Below are positions 33,089 through 43,549 of a stretch of 64,000 nucleotides of DNA, one piece after another. The DNA is taken from the NCBI RefSeq assembly GCF_003967035.1, contig NZ_AP018560.1, positions 2,589,501 to 2,653,500 on the forward strand. Direction: 5' to 3'. The DNA is from Aerosticca soli. Lineage in GTDB: Bacteria > Pseudomonadota > Gammaproteobacteria > Xanthomonadales > Rhodanobacteraceae. Within the stretch, counting starts at the first letter, position 1, and the number at the start of each line of letters is the position of its first letter. Made by a program: the position numbers and the translations under genes. The notes beneath the pieces are model-generated. The model saw nothing but the letters and a program-made list of their open reading frames with translations. It was not told the DNA's origin and did no database searches.

Positions 33089-34515
33089 GATCACGATGGC
33101 CCGCATCCCCGTCGACCATGCCGACGCCTGGTCCCGTCACGCCATCGAGGCGCTGTGCGGTCTACACCCGCAAGTCCACCGACGAGGGATTGGACCAGGA
33201 GTACAACAGCCTGGAGGCCCAACGCGACGCGGGGCTGGCCTTCATCGCCAGCCAACGTCATGAGGGCTGGATCGCCATCGAGGAGGGTTATGACGACGGC
33301 GGCTACTCCGGCGGCAATCTCGACCGCCCTGCGCTCAAGCGCCTGCTGGCCGACATCGAGGCCGGCAGGATCGACATCGTGGTCGTCTACAAGATCGATC
33401 GCCTCACGCGCAGCCTGGCGGACTTCGCCAAGCTGGTGGAGGTGTTCGACCGCAACGGCGTCTCCTTCGTCTCGGTCACGCAGCAGTTCAACACCACCAC
33501 CTCGATGGGGCGGCTCACGCTCAACATCCTGCTGTCCTTCGCGCAGTTCGAGCGCGAGGTCACCGGCGAGCGCATCCGCGACAAGATCGCCGCCTCCAAG
33601 GCGAAGGGCATGTGGATGGGCGGCATGCCGCCGCTGGGCTATGACGTCGTCGATCGCAAGCTCGTCGTCAACGAGCGCGAGGCCGCACTCGTGCGTGACA
33701 TCTTCCGGCGCTACGCCGAGCATGGCTCGGCTGCACGGCTGGTGCGGGAGATGGCGATCGAGGGGCACACCACCAAGGCCTGGGTGACCCAAGGCGGGCG
33801 CCGGCGCACGGGCCGACCCATCGACCAGCAATACATCTTCGCGCTGCTGCGCAACCGCATCTACCTGGGTGAGATCCGCAACCACGGCACGTGGTATCCC
33901 GGCCAACACGAAGCGATCGTGCCACGAGACCTGTGGGACGCCGTGCACGCTTTCATCGAGCGCCGCAAGCAGGCGCCGCGCGAACACCGGGCCCAACACC
34001 CGGCGCTGCTCGCGGGCCTGCTGTTCGCGCCCGACGGCCAGCGCATGCTGCACACCTTCGTCAAGAAGAAGAGCGGACGCACCTACCGCTACTACGTCCC
34101 CTACCTGCACAAGCGTCGTAACGCGGGCGCGAGCCTGGCGCCGGACGCCCCAGACGTCGGCCATCTGCCCGCGGCCGAGATCGAGAACGCGGTGCTGACG
34201 CAGATCCACGCGGCGCTCTCGGCGCCGGAGGTGCTGATCGGTACCTGGCGGGCGTGCCAGCGCCACCCGGCGGGTGCCGCCCTCGACGAAGCGCAGGTGG
34301 TGGTGGCGATGCGACGCATCGGCGACGTGTGGGCGCAGTTGTTCCCGGCCGAGCAGCAACGCATCGCGCGGCTGCTGATCGAGCGGGTCCAACTGCATGA
34401 GTACGGACTCGACATCCTCTGGCGTGAAGACGGCTGGCTGGGATTGGGGCCCGAGATCGGCGTGCATCCCTTGGTCGACGAGTGCCGCGCGCCTGCCGAG
34501 GAGGTCTTGACATGA
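33085..34515 (+). CDS. Large serine recombinase, D' copy
   Basis: Encodes the same 476 residues as 15343-16773, including Ser31. If the duplication is real the element carries two recombinase genes per unit, which would be unusual. Confidence 0.88.
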   Translation: MRSRWPASPSTMPTPGPVTPSRRCAVYTRKSTDEGLDQEYNSLEAQRDAGLAFIASQRHEGWIAIEEGYDDGGYSGGNLDRPALKRLLADIEAGRIDIVVVYKIDRLTRSLADFAKLVEVFDRNGVSFVSVTQQFNTTTSMGRLTLNILLSFAQFEREVTGERIRDKIAASKAKGMWMGGMPPLGYDVVDRKLVVNEREAALVRDIFRRYAEHGSAARLVREMAIEGHTTKAWVTQGGRRRTGRPIDQQYIFALLRNRIYLGEIRNHGTWYPGQHEAIVPRDLWDAVHAFIERRKQAPREHRAQHPALLAGLLFAPDGQRMLHTFVKKKSGRTYRYYVPYLHKRRNAGASLAPDAPDVGHLPAAEIENAVLTQIHAALSAPEVLIGTWRACQRHPAGAALDEAQVVVAMRRIGDVWAQLFPAEQQRIARLLIERVQLHEYGLDILWREDGWLGLGPEIGVHPLVDECRAPAEEVLT

Positions 34516-35000
34516 CCCGCTCGCCTCCCGATCCGACGCCGAACTCCCGCCGTCGCGCGATCCGCATCGAGGTCGGCAACGATGCGCGCAGCTACGTCAG
34601 CGCAGGGCAGCGGGTGACCCTGGTGCCCCTGACGATCAAGCGGAGGCACAACCGCAAGCTCCTGATCCCGCCGACGCCCGAGTCCGCAGCCGCAGCCGCG
34701 GGCGGCCTGGATGCGCCGATGATCAAGACGCTCGGCAAGGCCTTCTACTGGAAGCGGCTGATCGACGAAGGCGTCTATCCGACGACCGCCGACCTGGCGC
34801 GCGCGCTGAAACTGGAGCCAGGCTGGGCGGCCGAGGTGCTGCGCATGACCCTGCTGGCCCCCGACATCGTCGAGGCCATCCTGGACGGGCGCCAGCCCCG
34901 CCATCTGAACCTGCAGACCCTGCGTGGCCGGCACGATCTGCTGCCCCGCGACTGGGCCGAACAGCGCCGGCTGCTGGGTTTTCCGCCACCGGCCCAGTGA
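34512..35000 (+). CDS. 162-residue recombinase-operon protein, D' copy
   Basis: Same product as 16770-17258. Confidence 0.65.
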   Translation: MTRSPPDPTPNSRRRAIRIEVGNDARSYVSAGQRVTLVPLTIKRRHNRKLLIPPTPESAAAAAGGLDAPMIKTLGKAFYWKRLIDEGVYPTTADLARALKLEPGWAAEVLRMTLLAPDIVEAILDGRQPRHLNLQTLRGRHDLLPRDWAEQRRLLGFPPPAQ

Positions 35001-35002
35001 CC

Positions 35003-35242
35003 GGCCGCACGGGTGCGGTGCAGGCGCGGCTTGCGCTGCGGACGCTCGGTGGTGTCCTCGTACACGCCGTCGAGCCACAGCATGTGGAAGTGGATGTTGA
35101 GATTCAGCGCGCTGCCGAAGCGCTGGATCAGGGTCACCACGCCGCATTGCGCCGTATCCCGCGGCACGCCGGCCTGATCGGCAAGCCAACCGGCGATCAC
35201 ACGATGCACGATGCCCAGCACCGGGCCGATCGCCTCAGGCCA
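35003..35242 (-). pseudogene. IS91 transposase N-terminal/middle fragment, D' copy
   Basis: Same as 17261-17500. Confidence 0.8.
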
Positions 35243-35382
35243 GGACCCAGTAGTTGGGCCGAGGCGCCGATGTCATCGCGGAACGGGCAGGACGGTAGAT
35301 GATCGCGGTCGGCACGTCCCAGGATGGCAGATCGGTTCCAGGAATTTTCGGCGGGAATGGTGGGCGATTATGGCCGCGCATA

Positions 35383-36003
35383 TCAGTTCTCCCGGGTGTC
35401 GGTGGATACGAGAAGGTGACGTTCGAGATCGTCGAGTTTTTCCATTCGCCTCGAATTCAGGCGAACGGCGCGTTCGGTGTTCTGCGAAGGAAAGGCAGCA
35501 GCGTGCAGGACGTCCGACCGCATCGCTATCGTGAGATCGGCGACGGCATTCATCACGCGCTCTCCGTCCCCGTCCGAGAGCGTGCCGTCAGCAAAACCGG
35601 ACTGCAAGCTCTCCAGTACCTGCTCGAAGCTGGACACGACCCCTGCACTCGCGACCACAGCCAGCTTGTGGCTGAGAACACGCAGTTCATCGATCAGCTT
35701 CGCATCGTGCCTTGCGGTTTCCACGATCTCTGCGACCTTCTCGATGCAGGCCATGTAAATGTCGCATTGCTGCTGGAGGATGATGACCCTTCCTTCCTTG
35801 CGAAGCTCGAGATCGGTCTGGCGGTTGAGAAGCGCCGCGGTCAGAATGATCGTCACGACAGCGCCGAGAAAGATGAGCGTCATCTCCTGCGCGAAAGGCA
35901 GCGTGTCTTCGGCAAGATACATCGAGCGAAAAAGGAAAACGATGCCGATGCCGAAGGCAGCGGCCGCAGCCGCAAGTGCCAAGTCAGGCAGGCGGTTCGA
36001 CAT
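35383..36003 (-). CDS. Membrane protein with cytoplasmic tail, D' copy
   Basis: Same product as 17641-18261. Confidence 0.6.
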   Translation of the reverse strand: MSNRLPDLALAAAAAAFGIGIVFLFRSMYLAEDTLPFAQEMTLIFLGAVVTIILTAALLNRQTDLELRKEGRVIILQQQCDIYMACIEKVAEIVETARHDAKLIDELRVLSHKLAVVASAGVVSSFEQVLESLQSGFADGTLSDGDGERVMNAVADLTIAMRSDVLHAAAFPSQNTERAVRLNSRRMEKLDDLERHLLVSTDTREN

Positions 36004-36096
36004 CAGCACCTCGCATTTTCGATATCAGGGGGCATGCACGGCTTTGCATCGGCGTCCGGCGCCTCTGCGTCCCGGTGCCGCAGGAAGATTGGCGTC

Positions 36097-36152
36097 GGGT
36101 ATAGGAAGTTCAACCGCCCTTTTTTGCGAGTCTGGCAGGTAGGAAGCGGCCG
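36097..36152. repeat. 56-bp direct repeat, copy 3
   Basis: Same sequence as 18355-18410; with 40595-40650 it encloses the second bacteriocin cluster. Confidence 0.85.
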
Positions 36153-36153
36153 G

Positions 36154-36514
36154 GGTATAACAACGTGCCGGAGTTCACCAGCCGCGCCTTCATCGCCTGG
36201 ACGCAGCAACACGGTATCGTGCACATCCTGATCGAACCGGGCTGCCCGACGCAAAACGGCTACATCGAAAGCTTCAACGGCAAGTTCCGCGACGAGTGCC
36301 TCAACGAGCATTGGTTCATCTCGCTCGCCCAAGCTCGCGACGTCATCGCCGACTGGCGACGTGACTACAACGAGGTTCGACCTCACAGCAGTTGCGGTCG
36401 CATCCCACCAGCGCAGTTCGCCGCCAACCACCGAACACAACAACCCAGCAACGAAGTACCCTTCAACCCCGGACTTTGCCAGTAATCACTGGTACGACCT
36501 GCGGGGGCAGGTCA
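36154..36514 (+). pseudogene. IS3 transposase remnant, D' copy
   Basis: Same as 18412-18772. Confidence 0.85.
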
Positions 36515-36617
36515 TATGGCGGGCACGCATCGCTCGTCGATGTCACATGGCGGCAACTGATCAGACCTTCCCTAGAAGTCACTTTTTTCTTCGAGATCGG
36601 CTTCGTCATCGCATCTC

Positions 36618-36821
36618 TCAATTTCCATCTTTCCTGTGCAAAAATATTGCTCTTGCAACCAAGGGGGCCACTATAGCCACAAAAACAAGCGCAACCAAAA
36701 TTGAAAAATTATTATTTATATACATCCTCAAGAAAAAGAAAATCATAATATCCATCATGAATATGGCAATCATCGTTCCAAGAAGCAACGCCCCAAATTT
36801 GCCTCCCGAGATCTTGTTCAT
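36618..36821 (-). CDS. Candidate immunity membrane protein, D' copy
   Basis: Same 67 residues as 18876-19079. Confidence 0.6.
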   Translation of the reverse strand: MNKISGGKFGALLLGTMIAIFMMDIMIFFFLRMYINNNFSILVALVFVAIVAPLVARAIFLHRKDGN

Positions 36822-36853
36822 GAATCCTCCTTAACAACCCTTGGAATTAAACA

Positions 36854-36883
36854 GCGCTGGCCATGTATCAACATGGCCAGCGC
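36854..36883 (-). promoter_or_regulatory. Hairpin after the bacteriocin precursor, D' copy
   Basis: Same 13-bp stem as 19112-19141. Confidence 0.6.
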
Positions 36884-36894
36884 CCACACACTCG

Positions 36895-37089
36895 CTATTT
36901 CTCAAGCAGATGGCTTGTCGCAATAAACGCGCCAGCAAGGCCAAGTCCAACAGCTCCAGCCACAAGCACAGGCGCTCCGACCAAACCCAATCCCACACCT
37001 GCTACCGTTCCAACCCAAGCCTCGGCGATATCAAGAGCCAACATACCACCGTTGACCTGACCAACTTCATGCATAGTCAATTCTTTCAT
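36895..37089 (-). CDS. Double-glycine-leader bacteriocin precursor, D' copy
   Basis: Same 64 residues as 19153-19347; the identical leader and core give no sign of divergence after duplication. Confidence 0.82.
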   Translation of the reverse strand: MKELTMHEVGQVNGGMLALDIAEAWVGTVAGVGLGLVGAPVLVAGAVGLGLAGAFIATSHLLEK

Positions 37090-37095
37090 CACTCG

Positions 37096-39303
37096 TCACT
37101 CCTTTTGTACGCCGGATATATCCGCCGCTCCGGCTTCAGCTTTGCCAATCGCCACATCTACGGTTTGGCAAACTTTGGCTTGCGTATCAACTAGGGCAAG
37201 CATTCTGTCCGCGCTGGCCATCGTTTCCAGCCGATGCGCAATAATGATTCGCGTAAGCGCTAAATGCTGTATGGTGGTACTTATCAATCGCTCACGCTCC
37301 ACATCCAGATGACTGGTCGCCTCGTCAAGGACCAGCAGCTTCGGTTGCCGATACAGCGCCCGCGCCAGAATCACCCGCTGCTTCTGTCCGCCAGACAGGC
37401 TGGAACCCATGTCGCCCACCAGGCTCTGGTAACCCATCGGCATCCGCACGATGTCCTCGTGAATCGCCGCCATCTGCGCCGCCGCCACGATCCGCTCCAT
37501 CGATGCCTCCGGATCGAAGAAGCTGACGTTGTCGGCGATGGAGCCGGCGAAGAGCTGATCGTCCTGCATCACCGCGCTGGCCCACTGGCGATAGGTGTCC
37601 AGGCCTAGCTTGCGGATGTCTATGCCGCCGAACAGTACTTCGCCTTCGGTAGGCTCGAGCAGACCAAGCACGATCTTCGCCAAGGTGGTCTTGCCGCAGC
37701 CGCTGGGACCGGTGATCGCCACCGACTCGCCCGCTTCGATGCGCAGGTTGCAGTGCCTCAGGATCCACGGCTCACCCTCGGCATAGCGGAAGCTGACGTT
37801 GCGCAGTTCCACGCTGGCCTCGGGAGCGGGGCCCGTCCAGGCGGTCTCGGCCCGCGGCTCCGGTGCAGTCAGGGCAACGTCCGCCACCCGTTCGGCATGC
37901 AGCCGCAGCATGCGGAAGTCCGTCCACTTGTCGACCAACCCCGCTGCCCGGCTGGTGAACTGGTCCGCGTAGGCGATGAACGCCACCAGCATGCCGGCCG
38001 AGAACTCGTTCCTGAGCGCCAACGCGGCGGCAATCCAGATCAACGCCACCCGCCCCAGCCCGAACATCAACTGGTTGCCCAACGCGAAGGCGATGGTGAG
38101 CCGCTGGACGCCGATATCGCGGTTGGTGGCGGCGACAGTAGCGTTGGCATAGCGCGCCAGCCGCTCGTCCTGCTTGTTGGCCAGTTTGACGGGCATGGCA
38201 CCGCGGATAGATTCCAGCAATTCGCTCTGCTGACGCGCGGCATAGACGATCTGTTCCTCGCTGGCCCGACGCAGTGGCCCGAACCACAACCAGCGTGCCA
38301 AGCCATAGGCCAGGAACAGCCCCAGCACCACTAGCGTCAGCCATGCGCTGTAGAAAGCCATCACCACCAGCGTGACCAGCGACATCAACCCGTCCAGCAG
38401 GGAACCGACGAACTGCGTGGTCAGGGTTTTCTGGATGGTCTGGATGGAGCCGAAGCGCGACACCACGTCGCCCACGTGGCGCTTCTCGAACCAGTCCAGC
38501 GGCAGCCGCATCAGGTGGCCGAACAGGTTGCCGGCCCATTGCACGTTGAGCGTGGCGCCCAGCCAGGTCACCGCCCACGAACGCGCGGCGGTGACCAGCG
38601 CCGACAGGATCGCCAGCGCGCCAAAACCCAGACCCAGCAAAGTAAGCAGGTCGCGGTCGGCCGAGACCAGCACCTGGTCCAGTACCCATTGAAGGTAGAA
38701 CGGCGCGGCCAATGCGAAAACTTCCAGCGCCAGCGCCAACATCAGGATCTGCGCCAGCGCGGGCGCCAGGCCCTGCACCTTGCCTGTGAGCGCACGCAGC
38801 GAGACCGCCTGCCGTTCGCGCACCGGCGCGAAGTCGGCGGCTGGCGACAGTTCCAGCGCTACGCCGGTGAAATGATCGGACACCTCGCGCATGCCCAACT
38901 TGCGGACTCCGCCCGCCGGATCGTGGATAACGATGCCGCGACGCGCGACGCGCTTGAGTACGACGAAATGGTTGAGGTCCCAATGCAGCACGCAGGGGGT
39001 GCGCAACTGCGCCAGATCGTCGAGATCCAGCTTCAGCGGGCGACAAACGAAACCGAGCTTTCCGGCCATCTCCATCAGCCGGGCCAGGGTCACGCCCTTG
39101 AGCGAAGCGACGAAGCGCCGGCGCAAGCTGGCCAGGTCCATGTCGTGGCCGTGGTAGTTCGCCACCATCGCCAGGCAGGCCAGGCCGCATTCGGCCGCTT
39201 CCGTCTGCAACAGCATCGGCAAGCGGCGCGACCAGCCGAATTGCAGACGGGTATGTATACCCGCGCTGGCGGCCGTCGAGCTGGACTGCGCACCGTCAGC
39301 CAT
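37096..39303 (-). CDS. C39 peptidase ABC exporter, D' copy
   Basis: Same 735 residues as 19354-21561. Confidence 0.93.
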   Translation of the reverse strand: MADGAQSSSTAASAGIHTRLQFGWSRRLPMLLQTEAAECGLACLAMVANYHGHDMDLASLRRRFVASLKGVTLARLMEMAGKLGFVCRPLKLDLDDLAQLRTPCVLHWDLNHFVVLKRVARRGIVIHDPAGGVRKLGMREVSDHFTGVALELSPAADFAPVRERQAVSLRALTGKVQGLAPALAQILMLALALEVFALAAPFYLQWVLDQVLVSADRDLLTLLGLGFGALAILSALVTAARSWAVTWLGATLNVQWAGNLFGHLMRLPLDWFEKRHVGDVVSRFGSIQTIQKTLTTQFVGSLLDGLMSLVTLVVMAFYSAWLTLVVLGLFLAYGLARWLWFGPLRRASEEQIVYAARQQSELLESIRGAMPVKLANKQDERLARYANATVAATNRDIGVQRLTIAFALGNQLMFGLGRVALIWIAAALALRNEFSAGMLVAFIAYADQFTSRAAGLVDKWTDFRMLRLHAERVADVALTAPEPRAETAWTGPAPEASVELRNVSFRYAEGEPWILRHCNLRIEAGESVAITGPSGCGKTTLAKIVLGLLEPTEGEVLFGGIDIRKLGLDTYRQWASAVMQDDQLFAGSIADNVSFFDPEASMERIVAAAQMAAIHEDIVRMPMGYQSLVGDMGSSLSGGQKQRVILARALYRQPKLLVLDEATSHLDVERERLISTTIQHLALTRIIIAHRLETMASADRMLALVDTQAKVCQTVDVAIGKAEAGAADISGVQKE

Positions 39304-40567
39304 GCGCCTGCCCTCCCAACCGGTGGCCGATGCCGTACAGCGGCTCGAACACCCATTCGATCAGGCGCCGCCGTTCCATCAGAATGTCCGCCTCCACTGC
39401 CATGCCCGGCTTGACCGGCTCGGCCTTGCCGTAGGCCATGACGCGCTGGCTGTCCAGCGCTACCTGGACCCGGTACAGCGGCTCCTTTGCCTGCTCGCCG
39501 ACCAGGGCCGCCACTTCCGAGGGCGCCAGGGCGCTGCGCGAGACGTCGTCCACGCGCCCGTACTGCTGCCCGAACTTTTGATAGGGAAATGCCTGGTAGC
39601 GCAGCACTACCCGGTTGCCCGGGGCGATGAAACCGATCGCCCGGCTGGGCACCAATAGCTGCGCCTGCAAGGTCGCGCCGGCCGGCAGCAGCGAAAGCAG
39701 CGGCTGCCCGGCGCTCACCATCTGCCCTTCCTTGAACAGCACGGCCGACACCACCCCGTCGCGCGGCGCGCGCAGCACCACCGCTCGCGCCATCTCGTTC
39801 TGCGCCATGGACTGGAGGACGGACGCCAATTGCCGTTCGGTCTCGTTGCGCTTGGCCGCCGCTTCCAGCGGCAATTGCGAGAGTGCCTGGCGAGCGGCCT
39901 CCAGTTGCTGCCGCGTATCCAACTGCTGACGGACGAGAGCCTTGTACTGCGTCTGCGCGTCGAGCAGCGCCGTGCGCTGCTGTTGCACCTGCAAGATCGA
40001 TACGTAGCCCTTGGCGGACAGCGGTTCGATGCGTTCCAGCAATTGCCGGTTGCTGGTGACCTGCTGTTGCTGAAAATCCAGCTGGCCGGCGATCTGGTCG
40101 AGCTGGGCGCTCAACAGCCCGATCTTGGCCTTGAGCGCCGCTGCCTGCTGCTTGACCAATACCTGCTGCTCGTCCAGGTCCGAGGCCAGCCGCGTGCGCT
40201 GGATTTCGAGCTGCTGGCCCACCAAGGCGTGCGTGCTGCCGAGCGCCGCGCTGTCCTGATCGCCGGCAAGCTCGAGCAGGGCCTCCCCTGCCTTGACGGG
40301 CTGGCCGTCGCGCACGCGCAGCCGCACTACGGTACCGGCAGTGGGCGCGGCAACGTTCAACAAGCCTGCGCTGGGTACCAGCTGACCGGCCACCGTCTCG
40401 CGGCGGGTATAGGAACCGAGAAAAAGAAATAGCAGCAACGCCGTGGCGACCGACAGCGCCAAGGCCGTGAGCAGCCAGCGCGACAACGGCGCCGCCATCA
40501 CGATGGAGCCCAGCCATTCCCCGCGCCGGACCTCCACGACTTCCTTGCGAAACAACGTCCCCGACAT
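39296..40567 (-). CDS. HlyD-family adaptor, D' copy
   Basis: Same product as 21554-22825, with the same ribosome-site hairpin at 40573-40590. Confidence 0.9.
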   Translation of the reverse strand: MSGTLFRKEVVEVRRGEWLGSIVMAAPLSRWLLTALALSVATALLLFLFLGSYTRRETVAGQLVPSAGLLNVAAPTAGTVVRLRVRDGQPVKAGEALLELAGDQDSAALGSTHALVGQQLEIQRTRLASDLDEQQVLVKQQAAALKAKIGLLSAQLDQIAGQLDFQQQQVTSNRQLLERIEPLSAKGYVSILQVQQQRTALLDAQTQYKALVRQQLDTRQQLEAARQALSQLPLEAAAKRNETERQLASVLQSMAQNEMARAVVLRAPRDGVVSAVLFKEGQMVSAGQPLLSLLPAGATLQAQLLVPSRAIGFIAPGNRVVLRYQAFPYQKFGQQYGRVDDVSRSALAPSEVAALVGEQAKEPLYRVQVALDSQRVMAYGKAEPVKPGMAVEADILMERRRLIEWVFEPLYGIGHRLGGQAHG

Positions 40568-40594
40568 GCCTACGTACTCCCCCAAGTACGGTTT

Positions 40595-40650
40595 GGGTAT
40601 AGGAAGTTCAACCGCCCTTTTTTGCGAGTCTGGCAGGTAGGAAGCGGCCG
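40595..40650. repeat. 56-bp direct repeat, copy 4
   Basis: Same sequence as 22853-22908. Confidence 0.85.
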
Positions 40651-40850
40651 CGCAAGCGCCGCTTTGGGCACAGATCGGGCACAGATCGGGGGTTCATGCG
40701 TGGGTTTTCGACATCGCGGGGCCACGCAGCGGCTCAGTGCGTAGCCATTTCTCACCGAATCCCGGCACAGGGCCGAGCGCAGCCCTGCGGGGTCGTGGCC
40801 GCATCGGATCGGATTCTGCTTTCGCTTCCGGTTGAGTGGCCGGCACCTCG

Positions 40851-41708
40851 TCACGCGGCCGGCGGCGGGGCGCGCGCTGCGGGCCGGTAGTGCGCTTGCT
40901 CCAGCGCGCCGTGCTTCTCGAAGTGGGCGAGGATGGCGCGGATGGCGGTGGGTTCCTCGATGCTGGCGACGATCCGTACCGCGCCGCCGCAGTGGGCGCA
41001 GGTGGTGACGTCGATGGAAAAGACCCGCTTGAGCCGTTGCGCCCAGCTCATCGCACGGCGCTTCTGCTCGGGGCTGCGCGGCTCGTCGTGGGCGCTTGCG
41101 TCCACTGGCGCCGCATCGCCCGCAGGCCGCTTGCCGCGCCCCGATGGCGTCACCTGCGCGCGCAGATTCGCGTTCGGGGCGAATACGCCGTGGAAGCGGG
41201 TGAGATGCGCGCGTGGCGGCGGGACCAGTGCCGCCAGCTTGGCGATGAAGTCCACCGCATCCCATTCGACATGCGTGGTCCCATTGCGCCACGGCGTCTT
41301 GAGCTGATACCGCACCCTACCCTGCGATGAGATCGATAGCCGCTGCTCGCTGATCGCCGGGCGCGTGATGTAGCGGCACAGCTTTTCGAGCTTGTGGCTC
41401 TCGTGTGCTTCCGCGGCCACGCCGGCATGCAGCGAGAAGCCGCCGACCTTGCCGGCGTCGCCGTCCAGAGAACCCGCATCACCGGGTAGCGTTTTCAGGG
41501 TGACGACCTTGCGGCCAGCGTCGCGACCGGTGGCGATGCGGTAGGTGATCGAACTCATCCGCAGCGCGTCCATGCCGTCGTCGCTACCCGCGCTGTCGGA
41601 CAGAAACACGGATTCGTCCTCGCCTTCCAGCCAGCCTTTGCGCGTCAGGTGCCGGCACACGCGATGCGCGATGGTGCCGGCCAGTTCCGTCAGTTGCGCC
41701 GATGTGGG
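40851..41708 (-). pseudogene. IS91 transposase C-terminal fragment, D' copy
   Basis: Same as 23109-23966. Confidence 0.85.
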
Positions 41709-41734
41709 CCGCTGACCATCCCCCTGTCCCCAAG

Positions 41735-41761
41735 AACGGCGAGCCGCGTGCTCGCCGTTTT
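41735..41761 (+). terminator. Rho-independent terminator, D' copy
   Basis: Same stem-loop and T-run as 23993-24019. Confidence 0.85.
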
Positions 41762-41780
41762 GGCATGGACGCGTGCGGAT

Positions 41781-41837
41781 TGGCGAACCCGAAGTTTGCG
41801 CGTGGTTCGCCATTGCGTCCCTCGTATGTTCGCCACC
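41781..41837. promoter_or_regulatory. Candidate early-operon operator, D' copy
   Basis: Same TGGCGAAC half-site array as 24039-24095. Confidence 0.45.
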
Positions 41838-41886
41838 CGAAGCCTGCAATGACACCTGTTCCTCAACAGCGTCATAGGAGGCTTCC

Positions 41887-42150
41887 ATGCCGACAACGGC
41901 AAGCACCATCACCCGGTCGCCGGTCGATGCGATCAACGGTCTGTCTCCCGGCGATCGTCGGGTCCTCAACGAGAACGAGCTCGCGCAGCGCTGGGGCCTG
42001 AGCCCCAAGACCCTGCAGCGCTGGCGCAGCGAAGGGCGTGGCCCGCGCTACCTGAAGCTGTCCAAGCGCGTCAGCTACCCCCTGGAGTCGGTCATCGAGT
42101 TCGAGCGTGGTGCCCTGCACGACTCGACCTCCGAGCGCGCGGCGCGCTGA
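41887..42150 (+). CDS. AlpA-like HTH protein, D' copy
   Basis: Same 87 residues as 24145-24408. Confidence 0.75.
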   Translation: MPTTASTITRSPVDAINGLSPGDRRVLNENELAQRWGLSPKTLQRWRSEGRGPRYLKLSKRVSYPLESVIEFERGALHDSTSERAAR

Positions 42151-42161
42151 AGGGGGATGCG

Positions 42162-42641
42162 ATGAGCGATTTGACCCTCTACCCCGCCGACATCGCCGCG
42201 ATGTCCGTCGGCCAGCTGGCCGCGCTGCCGCCCGCCCAGAAGGCGGAGATCAGCCGCAACCTCGACGAAGCGCTCGCCTGGCTCAAGCAGGCCCGCGCGA
42301 AGTTCGACGCCGCGCTGGAGGCCGCCTACGGCGAGCAGGCCCGCGCTGCACGCCTCGAGGCCGGCAAGGACTTCGGCGTCGTGCACCTGAACGACGGACC
42401 GCTGCGCGTGACGGTCGATGTCCCGAAGCGCGTGTCCTGGGACCAGGTGCAACTGGCGGCGATTGCCCGGCGCATCGCCGCCGCCGGCGAGCGCGTCGAG
42501 GACTACCTCGATGTCGAGTACTCGGTGTCCGAGTCCCGCTTCAACCACTGGCCCGCGGCGCTGCGCGCGCAGTTCGAGCCGGCGCGCACCGTCAAGCCCG
42601 GCAAGCCGACGTTTCGGCTGACCTTGACCTCGGAGGACTGA
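42162..42641 (+). CDS. Phage-type early protein, intact copy (159 residues)
   Basis: The full frame reads through the site that is shifted at 24486. The N-terminal half is helical (AEISRNLDEALAWLKQARAK), and the C-terminal half contains LNDGPLRVTVDVPKRVSWDQ and RIAAAGERVEDYLDVEYSVS. I do not recognise a named family, but the location between an HTH gene and a recombination module suggests a DNA-metabolism accessory role. It starts 11 bases after the HTH gene and ends three bases before the 27-residue ORF. Confidence 0.7.
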   Translation: MSDLTLYPADIAAMSVGQLAALPPAQKAEISRNLDEALAWLKQARAKFDAALEAAYGEQARAARLEAGKDFGVVHLNDGPLRVTVDVPKRVSWDQVQLAAIARRIAAAGERVEDYLDVEYSVSESRFNHWPAALRAQFEPARTVKPGKPTFRLTLTSED

Positions 42642-42644
42642 ACC

Positions 42645-42728
42645 ATGCCCACCGAACTGAAAGTGAAAGAGAAGGGCCGGAATTCGATTCCGCCCCGTGT
42701 CGCCGAGCGGCTGAAGGAGGTGGCGTGA
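42645..42728 (+). CDS. 27-residue small ORF, D' copy
   Basis: Same as 24902-24985. Confidence 0.4.
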   Translation: MPTELKVKEKGRNSIPPRVAERLKEVA

Positions 42729-42847
42729 TGACGCCCCTTCATCCTCGTGACGTCCTTGATCTTGGCAAGCCAATGGCCGGGTTGTGCTCGGCGCGCTGTG
42801 GCATGGCATGGCGGGGCAAGCCGCGGCAAGGCCCAAGCGAACTGTGA
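42728..42847 (+). CDS. 39-residue small ORF, D' copy
   Basis: Same as 24985-25104; its second half again lies in the GGC-rich tract (42796-42903). Confidence 0.35.
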   Translation: MTPLHPRDVLDLGKPMAGLCSARCGMAWRGKPRQGPSEL

Positions 42848-42933
42848 CTGGGCTCGGTTCGGACTGGCTTGGCGTGGCTAGGCAAGGCTGGGCCCGATGT
42901 GGCAAGGAACTTTCGATTTCTGGAGATTCGACG

Positions 42934-43539
42934 ATGAAAACCCTTTTGAGAAACGAGGATGCGCTCGGCAACGGTGCCGAGTCGGCGGTCCTGACGGGGG
43001 CGCCGTACAGCGTCCGTGTCGTCATCGAAGGCGTGGCGGACTTGTTGTTCCACCGCTGGAACTGCGAGGCCGTCGACGCCAAGGCCAAGGCCACCAAGAA
43101 CAGCGCCGCCAAAAAAACCGACGACATCGAGAGCTACGTCTATCGCGACAACCAGGGCCAGTTGTGCCTGCCCGGGGAGTATCTGCGACAGGCGCTGATC
43201 GGTGCGGCCAAGTTCAAGCAGGACCCCAGGAGTCCACGCAAATCGGCGCAGGACATCACCAAGGCCGGCGTGGTTTCGCTCACCCACCTGGCCAGCCTGG
43301 GGACCGACCGCTGGGATTACGAAGACCGCCGCCGCGTGGTGGTGCAACGCGCGGGCGTCAATCGGGTGCGGCCTGCCATGCGTGCGGGTTGGCGCGCCGA
43401 GTTCGATCTGATGGTGGTGCTGCCCGAATACCTCGACCGTGCCTGGATCAAGGACAGCCTGGACATGGCAGGCCGACTCATCGGCGTGGGTGACTTCCGT
43501 CCCACCTTCGGCCGCTTCACGGTCGTCTCGTTCGAATGA
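42934..43539 (+). CDS. Unrecognised 201-residue early protein, D' copy
   Basis: Same product as 25191-25796. Confidence 0.6.
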   Translation: MKTLLRNEDALGNGAESAVLTGAPYSVRVVIEGVADLLFHRWNCEAVDAKAKATKNSAAKKTDDIESYVYRDNQGQLCLPGEYLRQALIGAAKFKQDPRSPRKSAQDITKAGVVSLTHLASLGTDRWDYEDRRRVVVQRAGVNRVRPAMRAGWRAEFDLMVVLPEYLDRAWIKDSLDMAGRLIGVGDFRPTFGRFTVVSFE

Positions 43540-43549
43540 GGAGTCGGCC

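Larger units (their letters stand above)
35003..41712. mobile_element. IS91/bacteriocin cassette, D' copy
   Basis: Second copy of 17261-23970, with the same flanking TGACC at 34998-35002 and 41713-41717. No differences were noticed. Confidence 0.6.
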